Source: Streptococcus troglodytae
GTDB lineage: Bacteria; Bacillota; Bacilli; Lactobacillales; Streptococcaceae
DNA: 64,000 nucleotides
Assembly: GCF_002355215.1 (NCBI RefSeq)
Contig: NZ_AP014612.1
Location: 682,001-746,000 of the forward strand
Reading direction: 5' to 3'
Shown here: piece after piece, positions 56,157-64,000 of the stretch
Position numbering within the stretch: position 1 is the first letter of the stretch
Layout of the letters: every line of letters starts with the position of its first letter
Notes under the pieces: generated by a model
Told to the model about the DNA's origin: nothing
Databases searched by the model: none
What the model saw: the letters and a program-made list of their open reading frames with translations, nothing else
Program-made: the position numbers and the translations under genes

Positions 56157-56738
56157 ATGGTCAAAGACTTATCAGATATGAGCTTAAAGGAACTCTGGCA
56201 GTTATTCCCCATTTTTCTTGTTGAACACAAAGAGGAATGGGAAGAGTGGTATGAAGAAGAAAAAGAACAGCTTTTACAGTTGCTTCCAAGTCAAAGTATC
56301 AAAAGTATTTCCCATATTGGCAGCACAGCTATTCCTAACATTTGGGCTAAAAATATTGTTGATATTTTATTAGAGCTTCCTGAAAAGGCAGATTTACAAG
56401 ATTTCAAGAAGCGGTTGATGGATGCTGGCTATCTCCTCATGTCTGAAGGTGAGAATCGATTATCTTTTAATAAAGGTTATACAAAAGACGGTTTTGCCGA
56501 CAAAGTATTTCACCTTCATTTACGTTATCAAGGGGATAATGATGAACTGTATTTTAGAGATTACTTAAGAGAACATCCAGAAGTTGCTAAAGACTATGAA
56601 GGGTTAAAACTTGGCTTATGGAAAAAATATGAGCATAATCGTGATGCTTATACTGATGCTAAGTCTGACTTTATTAGGAAATATACACAAAAGGCTAAGA
56701 AAAACGATAAAGGAAAAGACAATGTCAGATGTGATTAA
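56157..56738 (+). CDS. GrpB family (UPF0157) nucleotidyltransferase-like protein
   Basis: GrpB domain: HIGSTAIPNIWAKNIVDILL is the nucleotidyltransferase-fold motif G-S-T-(x)-hPx-h-x-K-P/N-hhDhh, followed by FADKVFHLHLRYQGDNDELY and FRDYLREHP. The N-terminal 30 residues are an additional helix. Length is 193 aa. Overlaps the next gene by 17 bases. Function not established. Confidence 0.8.
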   Translation: MVKDLSDMSLKELWQLFPIFLVEHKEEWEEWYEEEKEQLLQLLPSQSIKSISHIGSTAIPNIWAKNIVDILLELPEKADLQDFKKRLMDAGYLLMSEGENRLSFNKGYTKDGFADKVFHLHLRYQGDNDELYFRDYLREHPEVAKDYEGLKLGLWKKYEHNRDAYTDAKSDFIRKYTQKAKKNDKGKDNVRCD

Positions 56739-57056
56739 AAGTGTTCGTTTTTTTATTGGAAACAGCAACTGTTCTGGGACTAGTTGGGGGTCTGTCTACT
56801 AAAAAGTTTTGGGCAATAAAACTTGTTTGTGCCCTCTTAGGACTTGTAATTACTCCTATTTGGAGTCGCTATGGTGGCTCAAAGATCACCATACGCTGTG
56901 ACAGGATTAGCCAAATTGGGCTTAGAAATTTTTACTTTTGGTATTGGCATAACCGAATCTTTTTTACTTTATGAAAAAATGGTTGGGTGGATGTACACAG
57001 CTGTGGCCGTTATTAATTTGATTGGACTGTATACTTTAGACTTGGACTGGAATTAG
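56722..57056 (+). CDS. YrdB/DUF2568 small membrane protein (apparent frameshifts)
   Basis: ATG 56722, after AAAGGAAAAG, starts MSDVIKSVRFF. Two T missing from the 7-T run at 56748-56754 join it to LLETATVLGLVGGLSTKKFW and ALLGLVITPIWSRYGGSK; a second shift near 56880-56890 joins SPYAVTGLAKLGLEIFTFG. Four hydrophobic segments are typical of YrdB. About 112 aa. Function unknown. Confidence 0.6.
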
Positions 57057-57101
57057 GTTTCAAAAATAAGGAAAAACTATAAACGATAAGGAGAGGTACT
57101 G

Positions 57102-57737
57102 ATGATAACTGTTATTCTTATTCTTTTTGCTCTGGCAGTGTTATTTTATATCTTGCTCAAGTATCTTATTAATCAATCTAAGCACCCATCCGGTTTTATT
57201 GGCAGAAGTATGATGAAGCTTTGGAATAAGGTTTATCTGCCTATGGCGCGTTGGAGCTTGTCCTTACTTTCTAGGAACGCTTACGAAACGATCTTAGATA
57301 TTGGTGTTGGTAATGGAGCTTCAACTGCCTATCTTCACCAGCTTTTTCCAAATAGTCAAATTAGGGGGATAGATATTTCTGCAGAAGCCATTGCTCAAGC
57401 TCAGCAGCATTATCAGCAAGAAAATGTTAGCTTTGAAGTTATGGATGTGGGGCAACTGTCCTATCCTTCTCAATCGTTTGATCTTATTTGTGCCTTTCAA
57501 ACCCATTTTCACTGGCCAAATTTGAAGCAAGCTCTGCTTGAAATCAAACGTGTGCTGGCAAATAATGGTCAACTGTTACTTGCCTGTGAAGGAAGTAAAC
57601 TTAAGTATTATTTGCCAGAATTGAAAGATGATGCTGCTTTTGCAAGTTATTTGGAGAGTATGGGCTTGTGCTTAATGGCTAGTGATAGAAAAGCTGACTG
57701 GCTGTCTTATCAAATCGGGAAGAAGGTGCTGGCATGA
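57102..57737 (+). CDS. class I SAM-dependent methyltransferase, membrane-anchored
   Basis: An N-terminal membrane helix (ITVILILFALAVLFYILL) is followed by a Methyltransf_11 domain: ILDIGVGNGAST (SAM loop), GIDISAEAIAQAQ (ribose contact), VMDVGQLSYPSQSFDLICAF, RVLANNGQLLLAC. Length is 211 aa. AGGAGAGG precedes ATG 57102. Substrate unknown. Overlaps the next gene by 4 bases. Confidence 0.85.
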   Translation: MITVILILFALAVLFYILLKYLINQSKHPSGFIGRSMMKLWNKVYLPMARWSLSLLSRNAYETILDIGVGNGASTAYLHQLFPNSQIRGIDISAEAIAQAQQHYQQENVSFEVMDVGQLSYPSQSFDLICAFQTHFHWPNLKQALLEIKRVLANNGQLLLACEGSKLKYYLPELKDDAAFASYLESMGLCLMASDRKADWLSYQIGKKVLA

Positions 57738-58357
57738 AAACATTATTTTTATGCTCCTATTTTGCTGAGGTTGCTTCTTTGTTTAAAACTTTTGCAGACC
57801 AGCATCAGTTGGAAAAGAAAGTCCTTTTCATTCCTACAGCTGGAAATGTAGAGGGATACACAGCTTATATTGATGAAGCTAGGGCTGTTTTTGCGGACTT
57901 GCAATTCGAAGTTGAAGTGTTGGATATAGCAGAAGAAGCGAGAGAGAATGTCGTGAGAGAAAAAATGTTACAGACACCCTGTCTCTATATTTCAGGCGGC
58001 AACACTTTCTATCTTTTGCAGGAATTAAAAAAGAAAAATTTGCTGCCTTTAATTCGTGAGCGTATTCATCAAGGAATGGTTTATCTTGGTGAATCAGCTG
58101 GCGCTATCATTACCTCAAAGGACATTTTTTATAATCATATCATGGATGATAAGAGACTGGCATCCGATTTAACAGAGTATTCGGCTTTAAGTGTGGTGGA
58201 TTTTTCTGTTTTGCCGCATTGGAAAGAGTTTCCTTTTGAAAAGAGCAGTCAGCAAACAGCTGCTGCTTATGATGGTCAGCTCAAACTGCTTAAGTTGACC
58301 AATCAACAGGCTGTGCTTGTAACTGGTCATACGACTGTTACTGAAAATGTTCAATAG
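57734..58357 (+). CDS. peptidase S51 / dipeptidase E-like protein
   Basis: Class I amidotransferase-like fold. ISGGNTFYLLQEL and YLGESAGAII (nucleophile Ser in GESAG) are the S51 motifs, and VDFSVLPHWKEFPFE supplies the His. Length is 207 aa. Probable cytoplasmic Asp-X dipeptidase or a related hydrolase. The gap to queG (58358-58531) shows no gene. Confidence 0.82.
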   Translation: MKTLFLCSYFAEVASLFKTFADQHQLEKKVLFIPTAGNVEGYTAYIDEARAVFADLQFEVEVLDIAEEARENVVREKMLQTPCLYISGGNTFYLLQELKKKNLLPLIRERIHQGMVYLGESAGAIITSKDIFYNHIMDDKRLASDLTEYSALSVVDFSVLPHWKEFPFEKSSQQTAAAYDGQLKLLKLTNQQAVLVTGHTTVTENVQ

Positions 58358-58531
58358 GCTTAGGTATTTATAATGTTCTTAACTTATCTGCTGTTATATC
58401 AAGTTTAATCATTTTGGATTTGAGAGAGCCAAAAGCGAACTTACTAAAAAGTTTTCTGTAGATTACAGGTTTTAACAATAACAAATCAGTGTATTTAAGC
58501 TGTTTGAAAAGTTTGAGAGAATAACTGACTC

Positions 58532-58559
58532 TTGCAGTCTTTGCTGTTTTCTTTAAAAT
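58532..58559 (+). promoter_or_regulatory. queG promoter, leaderless geometry
   Basis: TTGCAG (58532-58537), 16 bases, TAAAAT (58554-58559), then only 6 bases to ATG 58566 and no Shine-Dalgarno. Confidence 0.55.
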
Positions 58560-58565
58560 AAAATT

Positions 58566-59690
58566 ATGATGATTAAGGAAGCAATCAAACAATTAGCTCA
58601 AGATATTGGGATTTCAAAAATAGGGTTTACAACAGCTGATGATTTTGATTATTTAGAAAAATCATTACGTGCTTCTGTTGAAGAAGGGCGTTCTTCAGGT
58701 TTTGAACATAAAAATATTGAAGAGCGTATCAAGCCCAGACTTTCTTTAGCTAGTGCTAAAACCATTATTTCAATAGCGGTAGCCTACCCACATAAATTGC
58801 CTGTCAAACCACCTAAGACTCAGTATAAACGCGGCAAAATTACGCCAAATTCTTGGGGATTGGATTATCATTATGTTTTGGAGGAGAAATTACAGCGTTT
58901 GGCGCAAGGTATTGAAAGTTTATGTCAAGATTTCCCTTTAGAGCATAAAATTATGGTAGATACGGGTGCTTTGGTTGATACAGCCGTTGCTCAGCGCTCT
59001 GGAATAGGTTTTATTGGCAAGAATGGCTTAGTCATCTCAAAAGAGTTTGGCTCTTACATGTACTTAGGTGAACTTATTACGAATTTAGAAATTGAGCCTG
59101 ACAGTCCTGTTGATTATGATTGCGGTGATTGTCACAGATGCTTAGATGCCTGTCCAACTTCCTGTCTTCTTGGTGACGGCAGTATGAATGCTAAGCGCTG
59201 TCTTTCCTTTCAAACGCAGGATAAGGGCATGATGGACTTAGAATTTCGTAAAAAAATCAAAACTGTTATTTATGGCTGCGATATTTGCCAAATTTGCTGT
59301 CCTTATAATAAAGGGATTCATAATCCTTTGGCCAGTGAAATCGATCCTGAACTTGCAGAGCCGGAATTGCTGCCGTTTTTAGAACTGTCTAATAGTCAAT
59401 TTAAGAAAAAATTTGGTATGATTGCTGGTTCTTGGCGGGGAAAAAATATTTTACAGCGCAATGCCATTATTGCCTTAGCTAATGGTCATGATAAAAGTGC
59501 CCTTGTCAAACTTATGGAAATCATTGACAAGAATAATAATCCTATCCATACTGCAACAGCTATCTGGGCTTTGGGTGAAATTGTCAAAAAGCCAACTCAA
59601 GAATTGTATGATTTCATTTTAAGCATTCATTCAGATAATGACGCTATTATAAAAGAGCGAACTGCTCTGCTTAATAGATGGCAATTTTAA
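58566..59690 (+). CDS. queG: epoxyqueuosine reductase
   Basis: Cobalamin-dependent last step of queuosine synthesis in tRNA. VDTGALVDTAVAQRSGIGFIG is the QueG core. Two 4Fe-4S clusters are shown by CGDCHRCLDACPTSC and CDICQICCPYNKG, and a C-terminal HEAT-like repeat (NPIHTATAIWALGEI) is present. Length is 374 aa. ATG 58566 or 58569. It reads into prfB after about 50 bases. Confidence 0.94.
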   Translation: MMIKEAIKQLAQDIGISKIGFTTADDFDYLEKSLRASVEEGRSSGFEHKNIEERIKPRLSLASAKTIISIAVAYPHKLPVKPPKTQYKRGKITPNSWGLDYHYVLEEKLQRLAQGIESLCQDFPLEHKIMVDTGALVDTAVAQRSGIGFIGKNGLVISKEFGSYMYLGELITNLEIEPDSPVDYDCGDCHRCLDACPTSCLLGDGSMNAKRCLSFQTQDKGMMDLEFRKKIKTVIYGCDICQICCPYNKGIHNPLASEIDPELAEPELLPFLELSNSQFKKKFGMIAGSWRGKNILQRNAIIALANGHDKSALVKLMEIIDKNNNPIHTATAIWALGEIVKKPTQELYDFILSIHSDNDAIIKERTALLNRWQF

Positions 59691-59739
59691 AAGAACTATG
59701 ATAGAATAAAAAGATACTGGAAAATGAGGTATGTATAAT

Positions 59740-60835
59740 ATGGATATGGCAGAAATTCGCCAAAAAATAGTAGAAAATAAAGAGAAGTTGACTAGCTTTC
59801 GGAGGTCTCTTTGACTTAGATCGCTTAGAAGAAGAAATCGCTCTTTTAGAAAATCAAATGACAGAACCAGACTTCTGGGATGACAACATTGCCGCCCAAA
59901 AGACATCACAAGAGTTAAACGAACTTAAGCTCAAATATGAAACCTTCAACAGCATGCAGGAACTGTCGGATGAGACAGAATTGTTGCAAGAAATGTTAGA
60001 AGAAGATGATAGTTTGCAAGGCGAACTTGAAGAAGACCTTGTCAAGCTTGATAAGATTATGACCAGTTATGAGATGACGCTTCTTTTATCAGAGCCCTAT
60101 GATGCTAACAATGCTATTTTGGAGATCCATCCGGGTTCTGGCGGTACAGAAGCCCAAGACTGGGGTGACATGCTGCTGAGAATGTATACCCGCTTTGGAA
60201 ATGCCAAGGGTTTCAAAGTAGACGTTTTGGATTATCAAGCTGGTGATGAGGCTGGGATTAAATCAGTCGCTTTATCTTTTGAAGGCCCAAATGCTTATGG
60301 TCTTTTAAAATCGGAAATGGGTGTTCATCGTTTGGTCAGAATTTCACCATTTGACTCAGCCAAACGTCGCCACACTTCCTTTGCTTCTGTTGAGGTTATG
60401 CCAGAGCTTGATGATACCATAGAAGTAGATATTAGAGATGAAGATATCAAGATGGATACCTTCCGTTCTGGTGGTGCTGGCGGACAAAATGTGAATAAAG
60501 TGTCAACTGGAGTTCGCTTGACCCATATTCCTAGCGGCATTGTTGTTGCTTCGACGGTAGATCGTACCCAATATGGAAATCGCGATCGAGCCATGAAAAT
60601 GCTTCAGGCTAAACTTTATCAAATGGAGCAGGAAAAAAAGGCTCAAGAAGTGGATGCTCTCAAAGGTGATAAAAAGGAAATCACTTGGGGCAGTCAAATT
60701 CGTTCTTATGTTTTCACACCTTATACTATGGTGAAAGATCATCGGACAAACTATGAAGTTTCTCAAGTAGATAGGGTCATGGATGGTGAGCTAGATGGTT
60801 TTATTGACGCCTTTCTCAAATGGCGTATGGAATAA
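59740..60835 (+). CDS. prfB: peptide chain release factor 2 with programmed +1 frameshift
   Basis: RF2 reads UAA and UGA. ATG 59740 opens [20 protein letters not shown] and reaches CTT TGA C at 59809-59815, preceded by the Shine-Dalgarno-like GGAGG at 59801-59805, the classical autoregulatory shift site. Skipping one base continues [12 protein letters not shown] to 60835. [10 protein letters not shown] and the GGQ loop in [13 protein letters not shown] are present, as is the SPF anticodon-like motif (RISPFDS). This frameshift is genuine, unlike others in the window. Confidence 0.96.
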
Positions 60836-60856
60836 AAACGAGAGGAAATAAAAATT

Positions 60857-61548
60857 ATGGCATTAATCCAAATGAAGGGTGTTACGAAAAATATAACCGC
60901 GGTGCAACTGCTCTGCGAAATATAACAATTTCAGTTGATCAAGGTGAATTTGTTTATTTAGTTGGTCCATCAGGTGCTGGAAAGTCGACCTTTATTAGAT
61001 TGCTTTATCGTGAAGAAAGAACGACTAAAGGGGCTCTTAAAGTTGGCAAATTTAATTTAGCTAAGATGAAGAAAAGAGAAATCCCCATTCTGCGTCGTAG
61101 TATTGGGGTTGTCTTCCAAGATTATAAACTCTTGCCTAACAAAACGGTCTTTGAAAATATTGCTTTTGCCATGGAAGTTATCGGTGAAAAACCGCGTGTT
61201 ATTAAAAAGCGTGTAACAGAAGTTCTTGATTTAGTCGGGCTGAAACACAAAATGCGCTCTTTTCCAGATCAATTATCAGGCGGTGAACAGCAACGGGTGG
61301 CAATCGCACGTGCCATTGTCAATAATCCACAGGTTTTGATTGCCGATGAACCTACAGGTAACTTGGATCCTGAAATCTCATGGGAAATTATGCAGTTGCT
61401 TGAACGTATTAATCTTCAAGGGACGACTGTTTTGATGGCAACTCACAATCGCCAAATTGTAGATACACTTCGTCATCGTGTTGTTGCCATTGAAGATGGT
61501 CGTATTGTTCGTGATGAAGAGGAAGGAGAGTATGGATATAATGATTAG
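60857..61548 (+). CDS. ftsE: cell division ATPase FtsE (apparent frameshift near the start)
   Basis: ATPase of the FtsEX complex that activates the peptidoglycan hydrolase PcsB in streptococci. ATG 60857 gives [11 protein letters not shown]; one A added to the 5-A run at 60887-60891 joins [15 protein letters not shown]. Walker A is GPSGAGKST, the signature [15 protein letters not shown], Walker [13 protein letters not shown]. About 230 aa. As written the frame opens only from 60820 with an unlike N-terminus, which I reject. Overlaps ftsX by 8 bases. Confidence 0.93.
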
Positions 61549-62475
61549 AAGATTTTTCCGTCATTTATGGCAATCCATTAAAATTTAAAACGTAATGGCT
61601 GGATGACTGTTGCAGCGGTTAGCTCTGTAACCATTACCTTGATCTTGGTCGGTATCTTTGCAGCCTTTCTCTTAAATACTGAAAAGTTAGCATCTGGTAT
61701 TGAAAAAAATGTTCAGATTAATACTTATTTGCAAGTTGATTCTAAGGATAATGTTAAATCTTATGTAGATTCGAATGATGCCAATAAAACGGTTAATAAT
61801 CCTGATTATCATAAGGTATATGATCAAATTAAAAAAATTGAACACGTTAAATCAATTACCTTTTCAAGTAAGGATGAACAATTAGAGAAACTTAAGAAAA
61901 CCATGGGAGACGATTGGAACTTGTTTGATGGGGATTCCAATCCTTTATATGATGTATACATTGTGCAGACAACTTCACCTAGTGAAGTCAAAACAGTAGC
62001 TAAAGCTATTGGGAAAATTTCTGGTGTTGATTCAGTTGCTTATGGCGGCACAGATACTGATCGTATTTTTGGTTTGGCTAACTTTGTTCGAACATGGGGA
62101 CTTGCAGGAACTGGCCTTCTAGTTTTGGTTGCTATCTTTTTGATTTCCAATACGATTCGTATAACCATTTTGTCACGTCGCAATGAAATTCAAATCATGC
62201 GTTTAGTTGGTGCCAAAAATGGCTATATCAGAACGCCATTCTTCTTTGAAGGAGCTTGGGTTGGTCTTATCGGAGCGATTATTCCAGCGGCTGTTGTGGG
62301 TTACTTGTATATCTTTGCATTTGAACAATTCAATCCAAATCTTGCTGCTCAAAATCTCTCTCTTTACGAACCAAGTCCTTTCATCTTTTACCTTATTGGT
62401 GCCATGTTTATCGTTGGTATTTTGATTGGGGCTTTAGGCTCAATTTTATCAATGAGACGATTCTTGAAGATATAA
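61541..62475 (+). CDS. ftsX: cell division permease FtsX (apparent frameshift near the start)
   Basis: Four-span permease; its large first loop contacts PcsB. ATG 61541 gives [14 protein letters not shown]; one A added to the 4-A run at 61580-61583 joins [20 protein letters not shown], the family N-terminus. The extracellular loop is about residues 55-180, and [20 protein letters not shown] is the FtsX coupling motif. About 311 aa. Ends at a strong terminator. Confidence 0.93.
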
Positions 62476-62500
62476 AAAAGCCCTTGAATTGGGCTTTTTT
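62474..62500. terminator. bidirectional terminator of ftsX and the MBL gene
   Basis: AAAAAAGCCC, loop TTGAATT, GGGCTTTTTT. Confidence 0.9.
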
Positions 62501-62502
62501 GC

Positions 62503-63141
62503 TTACTGGTTAAAGAAAGGATTGAAATTCTTTTCATGTCCAATTGTTGTATCAAAGCCATGCCCTGGGAAAACTTTAAAATGATTTGGCAGGGTAAAAA
62601 GGTTTTCTTTTATACTGCTAATGAGCTCATCAAAATTTCCAGTAGGCAGATCTGTCCGCCCAATACTTTCTTTAAAGAGGGCATCTCCCGACAAAACTAT
62701 TTCTTCATCTCTAAAAATAAAGGAAACACTTCCCCAAGAATGTCCAGGTGTTGGAACAACTTTGAAATGAAAGCCAGCCATATGGTAATCCGTGTTATCA
62801 TTAAAGAAAAAGTCAGCAGGAGAAACAACCACATCTTCCATATCACTGTGACGACTCAATCCTGATAAATTGTCAATAGGACTGCCCAGCCAAGAAGCCT
62901 CTTTTTCAGAAACATAGACTGGCGGATAATTAAAATGCTGCCGTACCAAATCAAGACTCATAATGTGATCGTAATGGGTATGGGTCAGTAAAATAGCGGC
63001 AATAGGTTTATTGATTTTCTTTAATTGATCAAGGATATCATCACCGTTGCTTCCAGGGTCTACCAAGAGGACTGCCTCTTCATTAACAAGGTAATAGGTA
63101 TTTTCACGAGCAGCATCGTTTAAAGTTCTTAAGATTTTCAT
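62503..63141 (-). CDS. MBL-fold hydrolase (glyoxalase II-like)
   Basis: Metallo-beta-lactamase fold with HTHYDH (metal site), PTPGHSWGSVSF and SGDALFKESIGRTDLP, the pattern of YcbL/glyoxalase II-like thioester hydrolases, and GHGFDTTIGHEK at the end. Length is 212 aa. Convergent with ftsX and divergent from the SDR gene. Confidence 0.88.
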   Translation of the reverse strand: MKILRTLNDAARENTYYLVNEEAVLLVDPGSNGDDILDQLKKINKPIAAILLTHTHYDHIMSLDLVRQHFNYPPVYVSEKEASWLGSPIDNLSGLSRHSDMEDVVVSPADFFFNDNTDYHMAGFHFKVVPTPGHSWGSVSFIFRDEEIVLSGDALFKESIGRTDLPTGNFDELISSIKENLFTLPNHFKVFPGHGFDTTIGHEKNFNPFFNQ

Positions 63142-63161
63142 ATCTTTAGTTTAACAAAAAT

Positions 63162-63189
63162 GCTTTCTTTTTGAAATCAAAAAGAAAGC
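63162..63189. repeat. perfect 13-bp inverted repeat between divergent genes
   Basis: GCTTTCTTTTTGA, two bases, TCAAAAAGAAAGC. It sits upstream of both the MBL gene and the SDR gene, where a terminator is not expected; it may be an operator. Confidence 0.55.
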
Positions 63190-63207
63190 AAAGCCGTCAT
63201 TTTTTAA

Positions 63208-64000
<793 letters not shown>

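Noticed and set aside
60820..60856. ftsE starting at 60820
   Set aside because: The resulting N-terminus is unlike FtsE and overlaps prfB; ATG 60857 with one corrected A gives the conserved start.

Overview
The window is a piece of a low-GC Firmicute chromosome that I read as Streptococcus mutans. The strongest marker is the block at 34.1-37.5 kb: a LexA/phage-type repressor (irvR), a divergent small XRE regulator (irvA) and the LPxTG glucan-binding surface protein gene gbpC, an arrangement characteristic of S. mutans. House-keeping content (cdaA-cdaR-glmM, murT-gatD, lepA, prfB with its programmed frameshift, ftsEX, leuABCD) is streptococcal throughout.

Layout. 0-2.9 kb: exopolysaccharide-type operon (end of a probable degenerate GGDEF protein, tiny membrane protein, GT2 synthase, GH8 hydrolase). 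2.9-5.9 kb: ABC-F protein and a broken DUF4238 gene. 5.9-11.4 kb: murT-gatD diverging from cdaA-cdaR-glmM (cell wall and c-di-AMP). 11.5-19.8 kb: TetR-controlled quinone reductase, a hemW-thioesterase-Nudix-HAD-membrane protein operon and a MacB-like ABC exporter. 20-24.7 kb: MFS carrier plus FAD oxidoreductase diverging from an AraC regulator and an FMN reductase. 25-34.1 kb: defence island with a complete type II-A CRISPR-Cas locus of the S. thermophilus CRISPR1 kind (cas9, tracrRNA, cas1, cas2, csn2, 35 repeats), a hicAB toxin-antitoxin pair, and a fossil leader plus one decayed repeat of the other (S. pyogenes-like) II-A kind. 34.1-37.6 kb: irvR/irvA/gbpC. 38-48 kb: lepA, small metabolic and membrane genes, a PEP carboxykinase-like gene with a cre-like site, a DEAD helicase and uridine kinase. 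48-53.2 kb: leuABCD behind a CodY-like box, a promoter, a leucine leader peptide and an attenuator. 53.3-64 kb: membrane glycerophosphodiesterase, a string of small enzymes, queG, prfB, ftsEX, an MBL hydrolase, and a diacetyl/acetoin reductase-like SDR cut by the right edge.

A strong caution on sequence quality: about twenty reading-frame breaks fall in A or T homopolymers, and nearly all are repaired by adding one (occasionally two) bases of the same kind. They hit genes that should not be broken (ftsE, ftsX, lepA, cdaR) as well as cas9 (four times) and csn2, and the CRISPR array shows the same signature (one repeat short by a T, several short spacers). I therefore treat these as probable sequencing undercalls and annotate the genes as intact CDS with the break located. 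Only the DUF4238 gene looks truly decayed, because it also lacks its C-terminal part. prfB is the exception in kind: its frameshift is the normal programmed one.

The most interesting biology is the exchange of one CRISPR-Cas9 type for another at one chromosomal site with the older leader left behind, cre-like sites at both the cas9 and tracrRNA promoters, a leader-first repeat hairpin, a leucine attenuator, an IS-derived mini-element sitting in the loop of a terminator, and several genes whose promoter geometry predicts leaderless mRNAs.
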